Origin: Rhizobium sp. R711
Lineage (GTDB): Bacteria; Pseudomonadota; Alphaproteobacteria; Rhizobiales; Rhizobiaceae
NCBI RefSeq assembly: GCF_002211365.1
Contig: NZ_LOKZ01000021.1
Span: forward strand, 1 to 34,472
Reading direction: 5' to 3'
DNA: 34,472 bases
Within the stretch, counting starts at the first letter, position 1; each line of letters begins with the position of its first letter. Positions 1-7,517 of this stretch are shown piece by piece. The translations under genes were made by a program, and so were the position numbers. The notes beneath the pieces are model-generated. The model saw nothing but the letters and a program-made list of their open reading frames with translations. It did no database searches and was not told the DNA's origin.

Positions 1-2
1 CG

Positions 3-221
3 ACCATCTTTGAGATGAATGTCGAAAGCTACCGGCGTCGATCCGCCATGGAAGCCAAACGTCAGCGCGGCAGGCCAGCGGCCTTCGCAACAATGAGAAA
101 TGCCGCCGAGATTGACGCTGCGCGACAATCAGAAGCCGACGAGGCCCTTGCAAGCGACAATCACCATGATACCGTCGCCGACGACCGCGACACCAGAATC
201 TCATCCAGATTGTCGCGCTGA
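3..221 (+). CDS. C-terminal fragment of an IstB-like IS21 transposition helper (partial)
   Basis: This frame is open from the window edge and stops at 221. It begins TIFEMNVESYRRRSAMEAKR, which resembles the C-terminal tail of IstB proteins, where an I..N.ESYR pattern precedes a basic stretch. IstB is the AAA+ ATPase that assists the IstA transposase of IS21 elements. The AAA+ domain would lie to the left of the window, so no Walker motifs are visible. The last residues run through repeated DNA at the element end, so the C-terminus may be read-through of terminal repeats. It could also be an unrelated fragment; the call rests on about 20 residues and the repeats next to it. Confidence 0.45.
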   Translation, partial: TIFEMNVESYRRRSAMEAKRQRGRPAAFATMRNAAEIDAARQSEADEALASDNHHDTVADDRDTRISSRLSR

Positions 222-239
222 TCTCATCCAGATTGTCGC
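198..239. repeat. 19-bp direct repeat, two copies 23 bp apart
   Basis: ATCTCATCCAGATTGTCGC occurs exactly at 198-216 and 221-239. Each copy ends in GATTGTCGC, the inverse of GCGACAATC found at 122-130 and 154-162. The arrangement is read here as the subterminal repeats of an IS21-type end. From 246 to 419 I see no gene and no clear signal. Confidence 0.85.
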
Positions 240-419
240 TCTACAACGCTGCTGGCATGATGGGACACGTGAAGACGCATGATGGTGCGATTGCACCGCT
301 CCATGCATGGCCGAAGGCGCTCATTTTCTAACGAAACAAGGATGGTTTGGAGGTTCAAGTCGCCATGGAGAATGGTCCCGCGCGTCAGCCGGCTTGGCGT
401 TCGCGCTGCTTCAAATCGA

Positions 420-1286
420 TCAAACTCTTGATACGTCTCCGTCGGCCACACAAATCTCGACGAGCATGAGCTGGCGAGCCGTCAGACGCGACGGATAGAT
501 TTTTGACAGCTGCTCCTCGTGCATGGGAACAATTCGTCGTTCGTCCATACCAACGATTTTGAGCATCTCCTCGGCGGACTCGATCAGACGTGTCTGGCTG
601 CCATTGGCAAGGCCCGGCGGCACAAAGCAGGGATCGGTGGCGTCCTCACCCGTGAGGTTGCTGTAGGTGTAGATGACGTCGCCGGACAGGATAAACTTGC
701 CGTCTCCACCGCCGGTCTCCACCACCACATATTGCGATCCTGCGGTATGGGTGTCGAATGCCGGATAGACATGAACGCCTGGCACCAGGTTTTCCCGCTC
801 TCCCTCCACCAGCTCCAGGCGGCCTTCGATATTTGCCTGGGTCAGATAGAGGATATCCGCCGGATTCAGTCCGGCCTGCAATGAACGGAAGCGCCGACCC
901 TTTGCCAGAATCCACATCCAGGATTCCAATTCTTTCTTCTGAATGAAAATCTTAGCATTTGGGAAGAACTTTAGGCCGCCAATGTGATCGAAGTGCGCGT
1001 GCGTGAGGATGACATGCGTGACGTCCTGGGGCCTGATCCCGCATTCCCCGAGAATGATTTCCGGAGGCGTCCAACCGGTAACGCCAATCGAATTGGCGAT
1101 CTGGCCTCCGAAATCGGCGGCGTCGTGACCGGCATCAACCAGAACGACTGCATCTCCTGTCTTGATGAGAATGTATGCGAACGGCAGGTTCATCGTGCCC
1201 TGATTATGGGCGCCGTAAAAAACCCCGCTGACCGGGTGCACCGGGCTTCGAGAGTATTCAAGCACCCAGATCGAATGCGTTCCCAT
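420..1286 (-). CDS. MBL-fold metallohydrolase, AHL-lactonase-like; probable sugar lactonase
   Basis: This is a 288-residue metallo-beta-lactamase-fold hydrolase. The metal motif HAHFDH is at residues 96-101, within a THAHFDHIGG sequence, and a later metal-ligand region follows the ILSGDVIYTYSN stretch. Length and motif match the N-acyl-homoserine lactonase branch, whose members open lactones. I chose the start at 1286 because GGGGAGG lies six bases upstream; in-frame starts at 1301 and 1319 lack such spacing. The gene is last in a unit behind an aldose-dehydrogenase-type AKR, which makes a lactone, so I infer it hydrolyses that sugar lactone to the aldonate. Quorum quenching is the alternative. 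The fold is clear from the sequence; the substrate is not. Confidence 0.8.
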   Translation of the reverse strand: MGTHSIWVLEYSRSPVHPVSGVFYGAHNQGTMNLPFAYILIKTGDAVVLVDAGHDAADFGGQIANSIGVTGWTPPEIILGECGIRPQDVTHVILTHAHFDHIGGLKFFPNAKIFIQKKELESWMWILAKGRRFRSLQAGLNPADILYLTQANIEGRLELVEGERENLVPGVHVYPAFDTHTAGSQYVVVETGGGDGKFILSGDVIYTYSNLTGEDATDPCFVPPGLANGSQTRLIESAEEMLKIVGMDERRIVPMHEEQLSKIYPSRLTARQLMLVEICVADGDVSRV

Positions 1287-1761
1287 GGTCTTCCTCCCCA
1301 TGTCCAAGGGACCCTCCACAGCATGCTGTCGTGTCGAAGGTCGACGTGCCTAAGATGGCGGCCGATCGTTTCAGCTGGATCGCCGCATTTGAAAGCAGCC
1401 CCAGCAGGGATGCATCTGAAACCAGGACACCGCGCTGCAGGTGCTCCTCCGCCTCGACAAGCAGGCCATCTGCCCGTCCAAGATGGTAGAGTGCGTGGCC
1501 CTGTCCTGCGAGAAAGCGCGAGCCCGCAAGCGAGGAACGGACGGATCGCTTTATCTCTGTGGCGCGATCGGCGAGTTCTCCAATCAAGAGGCGCATGCTC
1601 TTCTCCCTCAATGCCATATGCATGAAGGAGTAGATCGCGAGAAGCTCGCCATAAGTCCTGACGAGCGCCTCGAGGCATGCGCGCGCCTCCGGCGATGGAA
1701 CCGAACCCACGAGCGCTTCGCAGCGGAAGCCGCCGAAAACGGTGCCTCCGCGGGCCATCAT
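1258..1761 (-). CDS. Unknown protein in the AKR-lactonase operon
   Basis: This is a 167-residue reading frame with no family I recognise. Its ATG overlaps the stop of the upstream AKR gene in an ATGA junction, and its 3' end overlaps the lactonase gene by 29 bases. That coupling argues it is translated rather than a shadow frame. The middle (about residues 25-135) is rich in Ala, Leu, Arg and Glu and looks mostly helical; there is no signal peptide or membrane segment. The last 20 residues or so, overlapping the next gene, are Gly/His/Asp-rich and look unstructured. It may be an accessory or regulatory partner of its neighbours, but nothing in the sequence shows a function. Confidence 0.5.
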   Translation of the reverse strand: MMARGGTVFGGFRCEALVGSVPSPEARACLEALVRTYGELLAIYSFMHMALREKSMRLLIGELADRATEIKRSVRSSLAGSRFLAGQGHALYHLGRADGLLVEAEEHLQRGVLVSDASLLGLLSNAAIQLKRSAAILGTSTFDTTACCGGSLGHGEEDHGNAFDLGA

Positions 1762-2801
1762 CGTACAGCCGTCGGCAGCGGAGCGTTTGACGGAAGAAGG
1801 CTCGCTTCAGTTAAAGCGTCCCAAAATGCAGGGGGTATTGTCTCGTTGATCGCCTTGACGTTCTGCTCGACTTCCAATGCGCTCTTTGCACCCATGACCA
1901 GCGTGGCCACTGCCGGATGCGCATAAACGAATTGCATCGCCGCTGCAGGCAAGCTCACCGCAAATCTCGAGCAAATGCTCTCGATGGCCTTGACCTTTTC
2001 GACGACGGCCGCAGGAACCTTGCCGTAATCGTAAGTGGCGGCGGGACCGCCGACGCCTGTCGCCAGAATTCCGGAATTGAAGATCCCGCCGGCGATCACG
2101 GAGACGTTCCGCTGGAGCAACTCGTCGAACGCGGCCTCAAGCGGGGCATGATTCAAAAGGGTGTAGCGGCCGGCGATCAACGAGCAGTCGATCGGAAATT
2201 CACGAGCAACACCGACCACGGAGTCGGTTTCGTTGACCCCCAAGCCGATGGCTGAGACGGCTCCGCTGGAGCGAAGCTCGTCCAGTGCCTTATAACCCGA
2301 GGCCCGCAGCTGATTCCAATAGAACTCGCTTTGGTCGCCGTGCCATGCCCGACCAACGTCATGCACGAGAAGAACGTCGATATAGTCCAATCCGAGGCGC
2401 TGCTGGCTGTCTTCGAATGCGCGCATCACGCCATCATAGGTGTAATCGTAGGTATCGAGAAACGGAAGCGGGTCGATCCACTCGATGCCGTAGACGGTTT
2501 CAAGCTTCTTTGTCCTGCTGGCGGGCTTCAATACACGACCAACCTTGGTGCTCACCACCACGTTTTCGCGCAGCTTGTTCGCCCTGAGGGCATGGCCAAG
2601 ATAATGCTCCGATTTCCCAAAGCCATACATTGGCGCGCAATCGAAGTAGCGGATTCCGGCCGCGTAGCCAGCGAGGATCGTCGCTTCGAAGTCGCCGTAG
2701 GAGACATCGGCGTTGAAGCCAGAGAGCGGCACCGTGCCTAGCCCCAGCGAAGTTACCCGCACTTTGCTTCTTCCGAGGGGTCTAGTTTCAAGTTCGGTCA
2801 T
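1758..2801 (-). CDS. Aldo/keto reductase, D-threo-aldose 1-dehydrogenase type (AKR1)
   Basis: This is a 347-residue NAD(P)-dependent aldo/keto reductase. The catalytic tetrad is visible as D54, Y59 (APMYG), K86 (STKVG) and H147 (VHDVG). The sequence belongs with the L-fucose / D-threo-aldose 1-dehydrogenase and pyridoxal 4-dehydrogenase group, which oxidises an aldose at C1 to a lactone. The start at 2801 has AGGGA seven bases upstream; the in-frame start at 2855 would add a poor N-terminus. It leads a three-gene unit ending in a lactonase-like enzyme, and an AGGTAT-N6-ATACCT operator lies about 180 bases upstream. It is clearly paralogous to the AKR at 6414-7448. The substrate is inferred to be the sugar imported by the neighbouring transporter. 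Confidence 0.88.
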   Translation of the reverse strand: MTELETRPLGRSKVRVTSLGLGTVPLSGFNADVSYGDFEATILAGYAAGIRYFDCAPMYGFGKSEHYLGHALRANKLRENVVVSTKVGRVLKPASRTKKLETVYGIEWIDPLPFLDTYDYTYDGVMRAFEDSQQRLGLDYIDVLLVHDVGRAWHGDQSEFYWNQLRASGYKALDELRSSGAVSAIGLGVNETDSVVGVAREFPIDCSLIAGRYTLLNHAPLEAAFDELLQRNVSVIAGGIFNSGILATGVGGPAATYDYGKVPAAVVEKVKAIESICSRFAVSLPAAAMQFVYAHPAVATLVMGAKSALEVEQNVKAINETIPPAFWDALTEASLLPSNAPLPTAVR

Positions 2802-2970
2802 GTGATCATCCCTAGATGTCGGTAGGAGGCGTCGAAGCGATGTAGCTTCCGCCATGCCGTCATTGTTCGATTAAAGCCCGTGCCCAATGCGTGCCAGGTC
2901 GCGCCGGCGTCTGCCGCCAACCTCACCAGAAATGCTTGATGGACCTCCGTGGCCTGAATCCTCAATCAGC

Positions 2971-2996
2971 AAGGTGTAAGGTATAATGTCATACCT
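2971..2996 (-). promoter_or_regulatory. Operator: tandem AAGGTRT heptamers plus AGGTAT-N6-ATACCT inverted repeat
   Basis: Two heptamers (2971-2977 AAGGTGT and 2978-2984 AAGGTAT) run into an inverted pair, AGGTAT at 2979-2984 and ATACCT at 2991-2996. On the minus strand a candidate promoter, CTTGCC then 16 bases then TATACC, overlaps it and would drive the AKR1-unknown-lactonase unit. The same site type recurs at 11141, 14462 and 33693. I infer binding by the GntR protein encoded at 14510. Confidence 0.65.
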
Positions 2997-3058
2997 ATAG
3001 AGGCAAGCGTTTTTTGCATGCCGCCATCCGCATTTTGCGAATTGCTTAAAAATGCCGC

Positions 3059-4015
3059 CTACGCGCAACGGGGCGCGGCAGCTCGTCTCAGCCGATCGTT
3101 GATTGCCCTGCCAAGGCCAATCAGAGGCACAGGGGCGAATGCAATCACGTCACTCGCGCCGGCCAAGGCGTCGGCTTCACTCATGGCGGTGTAGAGGTTG
3201 CGGGCAGCTTCCTGAAGGTCACCGGAAGAAGACAGCGTCAATTGACAGCCCTCGCACTCCGGTCCGAAACCGACCCAGACCATATTGGCGGCAGGACGGT
3301 CGACATTCATCTGAACGGCGGCTTCCGGAGCATAATGGCTCTTTAGCTGGCCTGGTGCCGAGACTTTTTGGGGCCCAGTGTCCTCGTCAATCGGGCCGAG
3401 TAAAGCTTCCAGTGCCTCCCGCGGAACTGACCCGTGGCGTAGAATGATCGGAGACCCGATCAAAGACAGAATAGTCGATTCCAGGCCGTGATCACATATG
3501 TCTTCTTCCACGATTCCCGAAATCCGTCCGTCCAACTGGCGGACAACTTCCACGAAGCGGGTCGAGGTGACCTTCCCGGAACGATTGGCTGAAGGCGCTG
3601 CCACCGGAAATCCGACGGCCCGGATCAGCCGTTGGGCGACACTCGACGAGGGAAATCGGATTGCGACATTTTTCATGCCCGCGGTAACTGCGGTTGCGAG
3701 CCCCGCGTCTTCCCGCTTTGGCAGGAGCAATGTCAGAGGTCCCGGCCAAAAGCTGGCAGCAGCCAACTCTGCCTCCGGATTGAAATGTGCCATCCTGCGC
3801 GCCATTTCCACGTCCGAAACGTGGATAATCAGGGGATTATGCCGCGGGCGTCCTTTGGCTTCATAGATGCGCTCGATCCCGGCGGGGCTGCTGGCGTCCG
3901 CGCCGAGCCCGTAAACCGTCTCCGTCGGAAACGCGACAACTTCGCCATTTCGCATTAGCCGGGCGGCAGCTTCAATCGCGCTGTCGCTGACGTCAAAATG
4001 ACGGGTGGTGGTCAT
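3059..4015 (-). CDS. sua5: Threonylcarbamoyl-AMP synthase, two-domain Sua5 type
   Basis: This 318-residue protein makes threonylcarbamoyl-AMP from threonine, bicarbonate and ATP, the first step of the t6A37 tRNA modification, in the cytoplasm. The YrdC domain fills about residues 8-205, with the FPTETVYGLG and KGRPRHNPLIIHV motifs, then PSANRSGKVTST. A Sua5 C-terminal domain follows, giving the longer form rather than TsaC. Its start at 4015 follows a short poorly purine-rich leader. It is on the same strand as the sugar operons but has no functional link to them, and it separates AKR2 from the AKR1 unit. It may be a second genomic copy carried on the island or a chromosomal landmark; that cannot be told here. 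Confidence 0.93.
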   Translation of the reverse strand: MTTTRHFDVSDSAIEAAARLMRNGEVVAFPTETVYGLGADASSPAGIERIYEAKGRPRHNPLIIHVSDVEMARRMAHFNPEAELAAASFWPGPLTLLLPKREDAGLATAVTAGMKNVAIRFPSSSVAQRLIRAVGFPVAAPSANRSGKVTSTRFVEVVRQLDGRISGIVEEDICDHGLESTILSLIGSPIILRHGSVPREALEALLGPIDEDTGPQKVSAPGQLKSHYAPEAAVQMNVDRPAANMVWVGFGPECEGCQLTLSSSGDLQEAARNLYTAMSEADALAGASDVIAFAPVPLIGLGRAINDRLRRAAAPRCA

Positions 4016-4070
4016 CTTTTTTCCTCGCGCTGGTTCTGGAAGGGAGCAGAGATCGATACGACCAAAGCCA

Positions 4071-4134
4071 TTGGCTCAGGAGGCCCGGTTCGGCGTGCCT
4101 CCTGACAGCCTCAACGTCGTCCCCGCTGAGCCAA
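4071..4134 (-). terminator. Nested inverted repeats after the RLP operon; possible terminator
   Basis: An outer perfect 9-bp repeat pairs TTGGCTCAG (4071-4079) with CTGAGCCAA (4126-4134). An inner, partly competing 9-bp repeat pairs TCAGGAGGC (4076-4084) with GCCTCCTGA (4097-4105). The region lies directly downstream of AKR2, the last gene of the ABC-RLP unit, and upstream of sua5. No clear T-run follows, so it may be a Rho-linked or mRNA-protecting structure. Confidence 0.4.
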
Positions 4135-4136
4135 AC

Positions 4137-5117
4137 TCAGTTCAAGCCGACGACGCTATGCGGCACGTATGGCTCCTCGAGTTCGCGGACCTCGTCGTCG
4201 CTTAGCTTGACGGCCAAGGAAGCGACGGCATCCTTCAGATGCTGTAGCTTCGTTGCGCCGATTATAGGAGCCGTCACGCTCGCCTTTGTGTTAAGCCACG
4301 CCATCGCAACGAGGGATCGCGGGACGTTCTTGTCGTCTGCAATCTTTGCGACGACGTCTACGACGCGGCGATCCGCCTCGTCCGCGTGACCGTAGAACCG
4401 AGCGGTGACATTGTCGGTCTCGGACCTCAAACTGCTTTCATCCCAAGGCCGGCTGAGGCGCCCGCGAGCCAGCGGACTGAACGCGATGATCCCGACCCCT
4501 TCAGCTTTACAGAGCGGCAACATCTCCCGCTCTTCCTCGCGATAAAGGAGGTTCATCTGAGCTTGCATCGAAACGAAACGCGACCATCCGGCAGCGTCCG
4601 ACTTGTAGAGCGCGCGCGCAAATTGCCATGCGTAACAATTGCTGGCTCCGATGTAGCGAACCTTGCCGCTTCGAACGAGATCGGTCAGCGCTTCCAGCGT
4701 CTCTTCGATCGGGGTCGAATTGTCCCAGAAATGAATTTGGTAGAGGTCGATGTAGTCGGTCGCCAGCCGCTTGAGGCTGGCCTCAGCCTCCGCGATGATT
4801 GCCTTGCGGGAAAGTCCGACCGCATTCGCTCCATTGCGCATCTTGCCGTAGACCTTGGTGGCAATGACAACCTCATCACGCTGCACCATCTCCCTGAGCA
4901 GCTTGCCGATGATCTCCTCGCTGGTGCCGTCCGAGTAGGCATTGGCCGTGTCGAAGCAGTTTATGCCGTGTTCGAGTGCCTCCTTGATAAAGGGCCTACT
5001 GTCGTCTTCGGACAAGGTCCAAGCATGGTTGCCGCGATCGGCGACGCCGAAACTCATGCAACCAAGAACCAGTTGCGAAATTTTCAGACCTGACCGGCCA
5101 AGTTGACGGTATTCCAT
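4137..5117 (-). CDS. Aldo/keto reductase, YajO/general stress protein type (AKR2)
   Basis: This is a 326-residue aldo/keto reductase with the catalytic tetrad D56, Y61, K88 and H129 and the typical opening MEYRQLGRSGLKIS. It belongs to a different AKR branch from its two neighbours, the broad group of TIM-barrel NADPH-dependent reductases that act on many aldehydes. The start at 5117 is chosen for its conserved N-terminus and an upstream AAGGA; an in-frame start at 5201 would lie inside the RLP gene. Only four bases separate it from the RLP stop, so it is the last gene of the ABC-AKR3-RLP unit. It may reduce a side aldehyde or interconvert a pathway intermediate. The family is sure, the substrate unknown. 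Confidence 0.85.
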   Translation of the reverse strand: MEYRQLGRSGLKISQLVLGCMSFGVADRGNHAWTLSEDDSRPFIKEALEHGINCFDTANAYSDGTSEEIIGKLLREMVQRDEVVIATKVYGKMRNGANAVGLSRKAIIAEAEASLKRLATDYIDLYQIHFWDNSTPIEETLEALTDLVRSGKVRYIGASNCYAWQFARALYKSDAAGWSRFVSMQAQMNLLYREEEREMLPLCKAEGVGIIAFSPLARGRLSRPWDESSLRSETDNVTARFYGHADEADRRVVDVVAKIADDKNVPRSLVAMAWLNTKASVTAPIIGATKLQHLKDAVASLAVKLSDDEVRELEEPYVPHSVVGLN

Positions 5118-5121
5118 CTTG

Positions 5122-6417
5122 TCATTTTCCTTCCGATACGGTTTTCGAGCCGAACTTGGCGAGCGCCTGCGCCAGCTCCGGATGAGATTTGGCGTACTCA
5201 TGAAGATCGATACCCGCTACGGCGGCATCCCATGCGGCGCGGACGGCTTTCACACCCGCTGAGGGTCCGCCGGGGTGGCTAACCACCCCACCGCCGCAGA
5301 GATAAAGGTGGTCGACCGTCTGCCCCGTTCTCCGATATGTCTCCGGTGCCTGCCCGCCCCACTGACCCGAACACACGACCGGCAGAGGACGGTCGGCGTC
5401 ACTGAAAATCGGTTTCTGGAGATCATGAAACGACTGGACGAAGGAGTCGTCCGGCTCCCAGTATTTGGCGGCGATTCCATTAATCTGGAATTGGTCGACG
5501 CCGAGAAGTCGCCAAAGCTGCTGATAGACCGAGAAGTCGAATCCGAGACCTGGATGCCGAGTGAGAAGATCCCAGCCGTTGCGATGGGCGTGCAAGGCCA
5601 GAGACGACCGTCGACGCAGAAACAGGAAAGCGCCCATGCCGATCGAATTGATGTTGATCACGGCGGCATTGCCACCCTCGCGCACGACCAGGTCGTGCTT
5701 GCGGACCATCTCGTCGGGATCGACGTCGGAAATGCCGAAGGCATACATCACCTTCTTGCCAGTCCGCTGCTCCTGATCACGGATGATCGGCATGATCGCT
5801 TTCACCCGCGCCTCCAACGAGGAGTAGGGTGGCGACGTCAGCTTCTCATCGTCCTTGATAAAGTCGACGCCGGACGCGACAAGTTCCGCAACCACTTTCG
5901 CCGTCTCCTCGGGGGTCAGGCCCAGCGCCGGCTTGATGATCGTGCCGATGATCGGCCTGCTGTAGACGCCGGTCAGACGCCGCGAGCCCTCGATCCCGAA
6001 TTGGGGTCCTGGATAGACACCTTCGAACTCCGGAGGCAGTTGCAGGCCGACGATCCGAAGCCCCGTGAATCCTTTGATCGACCAAACGCCGCCAAGCGCA
6101 ACCGTCGTTAGAGCAGACAGGTCGGTGCCGACCGCTTCGAGCGGATAGGCGACCGTCGCCTGGGCGCGATTGAACGCCCTCCCCTCAGAAGGAAGGGACG
6201 GCACGCCGACCGCCTCCAACCTCTCGAACGCTACGATCCTCGCGGCCGCGCGAGCCTTTAGCTCCGGCGTCTCGCCCGGCAAATCGACAAACGTCCCTGT
6301 AGATTGGTCGCTCGCTATTTTGGCGGCCAGTGCCTCGGGGTTCCCTGCCTCGATGCGATAGGTGACGAGGATGTCGGAGGGCCTCGGTTGAGCCAATTCA
6401 ATCGTCATCGGAATCAC
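5122..6417 (-). CDS. RuBisCO-like protein (form IV), candidate 3-oxo-isoapionate-4-phosphate decarboxylase
   Basis: This 431-residue protein has the RuBisCO large-chain fold but is not a CO2-fixing enzyme. The first active-site lysine is kept (K162 in TIIKPALGL) while the second is alanine (A164). The metal-carbamate motif is intact (K188, D190, E191 in FIKDDE). Histidines at 285 and 287, a loop-6 lysine (K318 in AAKYWE), S350 and the phosphate-binding CGGGV (384-388) remain. Known RLPs enolise or isomerise methylthioribulose phosphates, or, as OiaX and OiaT, decarboxylate or split 3-oxo-isoapionate 4-phosphate. The EryH/EryI pair in the regulon uses L-erythrulose 1-phosphate, the OiaX product, so I favour an OiaX-like reaction. 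The GTG start overlaps the AKR3 stop (GTGA); an ATG at 6408 is possible. Confidence 0.85.
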   Translation of the reverse strand: MIPMTIELAQPRPSDILVTYRIEAGNPEALAAKIASDQSTGTFVDLPGETPELKARAAARIVAFERLEAVGVPSLPSEGRAFNRAQATVAYPLEAVGTDLSALTTVALGGVWSIKGFTGLRIVGLQLPPEFEGVYPGPQFGIEGSRRLTGVYSRPIIGTIIKPALGLTPEETAKVVAELVASGVDFIKDDEKLTSPPYSSLEARVKAIMPIIRDQEQRTGKKVMYAFGISDVDPDEMVRKHDLVVREGGNAAVININSIGMGAFLFLRRRSSLALHAHRNGWDLLTRHPGLGFDFSVYQQLWRLLGVDQFQINGIAAKYWEPDDSFVQSFHDLQKPIFSDADRPLPVVCSGQWGGQAPETYRRTGQTVDHLYLCGGGVVSHPGGPSAGVKAVRAAWDAAVAGIDLHEYAKSHPELAQALAKFGSKTVSEGK

Positions 6418-7448
6418 GTGGTTGGAACTGGCGCGGCCGCGGGAATGAGGCCGGACGATTTCAGATCGTCCCAGAAAACGGCTGGGGTCGGGGTTGAGAT
6501 CGCGGCGACGTTTGCCGTCACATGTTCCGGCGTCAGTGCGCCTTGCACCACGGCAGTCACCGCGGGATGCGCATAGACGAACTGCGTCGCGGCTGTCGGA
6601 AGGGAGACGCCATGGCGTTCGCAGACGACTTCGAGCGCCTCAACCTTCCGCACTATGGCCTCAGGGGCGGGCTGACAATCGTAGGTGCGGGTGGTCGTCC
6701 GCGACCTGCTCCCTTCGGCGAGAATGCCGGAGTTGTAGATGCCCGCGGCGATGATACCTATCCCCCGGCGCTGCATTTCCGGATAAAAGTGGTCGAGCGC
6801 ACCGTGGTTCAGAAGGGTGTACCGTCCTGCGACCATCGAGCAGTTGAGATCGAATTCCTCCGCCACCTGCAGGACCGACGCCGTTTCATTGACGCCGAGA
6901 CCGATCGCTTTAACCGAGCCCGTCCGCCGCAGTTCGTCACAAGCCTTGTAACCGCTCGATCTCAGCGCCGACAGATGGGTGTCATACGCCTCGCGGTGCC
7001 ATTCGCCGCTCACGTCGTGGAGGTACAGGATGTCAACGTGGTCCATGCCCAGCCGCTGCTGGCTATCTTCGAATGCGCGCATGATGCCGTCGTAGGAATA
7101 GTCGTATTCATCGACGAACGGCAGCGCCTTCACCCAATCGATCCCGTAGAGGCTCTCCGCGCGCTTGGCCCGGCTTTCCGGCTTGAGAATCCGGCCTGCC
7201 TTGGTGCTGACAACAACCTTTCCGACGAGATCGTGATTCCTGAGAACATGACCGAGAGAATGCTCGGATTTCCCGAGACCGTAGAGTGGTGCGGTGTCGA
7301 AATAGCGAACGCCGAGCTCATACGCTTTGAGCACGACCGCTTCGAAGGCCGGAAAGCTCACGTCAACATTGCAGCCACCGAGGGGCGAGGTACCCAGTCC
7401 CAGGGAAGTGAGCGTTACTTCGGTTTTTCCAAGTGTTCTCTGCAGCAT
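6414..7448 (-). CDS. Aldo/keto reductase, D-threo-aldose 1-dehydrogenase type (AKR3)
   Basis: This is a 344-residue paralogue of the AKR at 1758-2801. The tetrad is D51, Y56, K83 and H144, and both proteins share long identical stretches such as MRAFEDSQQRLG. The family oxidises aldoses at C1 with NAD(P)+. The start at 7448 has AAGGA nine bases upstream; an earlier in-frame start at 7493 would lie inside a hairpin. It sits between the sugar-binding protein and the RLP and overlaps the RLP start by four bases, so it is likely expressed with the transporter. Having two such paralogues in one regulon suggests either two substrates or anomers, or two successive oxidations. The family is firm; the division of labour is unknown. 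Confidence 0.88.
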   Translation of the reverse strand: MLQRTLGKTEVTLTSLGLGTSPLGGCNVDVSFPAFEAVVLKAYELGVRYFDTAPLYGLGKSEHSLGHVLRNHDLVGKVVVSTKAGRILKPESRAKRAESLYGIDWVKALPFVDEYDYSYDGIMRAFEDSQQRLGMDHVDILYLHDVSGEWHREAYDTHLSALRSSGYKACDELRRTGSVKAIGLGVNETASVLQVAEEFDLNCSMVAGRYTLLNHGALDHFYPEMQRRGIGIIAAGIYNSGILAEGSRSRTTTRTYDCQPAPEAIVRKVEALEVVCERHGVSLPTAATQFVYAHPAVTAVVQGALTPEHVTANVAAISTPTPAVFWDDLKSSGLIPAAAPVPTT

Positions 7449-7479
7449 TGCTGATCGTTCCTTATTGCCGTAATACCTC

Positions 7480-7504
7480 GGCGGACGGCTCAAGACCGCC
7501 CGCC
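7480..7504 (-). terminator. Intercistronic hairpin between binding-protein gene and AKR3
   Basis: GGCGGACGG (7480-7488) and CCGCCCGCC (7496-7504) form a nine-pair stem with one mismatch and a 7-base loop. It follows the binding-protein stop directly. Such stems often protect the binding-protein message or weaken read-through, giving more binding protein than downstream enzyme. There is no T-run, so full termination is unlikely. Confidence 0.5.
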
Positions 7505-7517
7505 TCAGTTCCTTGAT

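Larger units (their letters stand above)
1..245 (+). mobile_element. Right end of an IS21-family-like insertion sequence
   Basis: The frame open from the left edge looks like the tail of an IstB helper protein. Just after it come four copies of the 9-mer GCGACAATC: two direct (122-130 and 154-162) and two inverted (208-216 and 231-239). Multiple terminal repeats are typical of IS21-family ends, and such elements end in CA-3'; the CA at 244-245 (ending CTCTACA) is a plausible outer boundary. The rest of the element lies outside the window, so the family is an inference from a short protein tail and the repeat layout. Confidence 0.5.

Noticed and set aside
5122..6417. True CO2-fixing RuBisCO large subunit
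   Set aside because: The second active-site lysine is alanine and the histidine region differs; there is no small subunit or phosphoribulokinase gene nearby.
7473..7479. ATACCTC between the binding protein gene and AKR3 as an operator
   Set aside because: Only one heptamer is present, within a transcription unit and next to a hairpin; no promoter-like sequence accompanies it.
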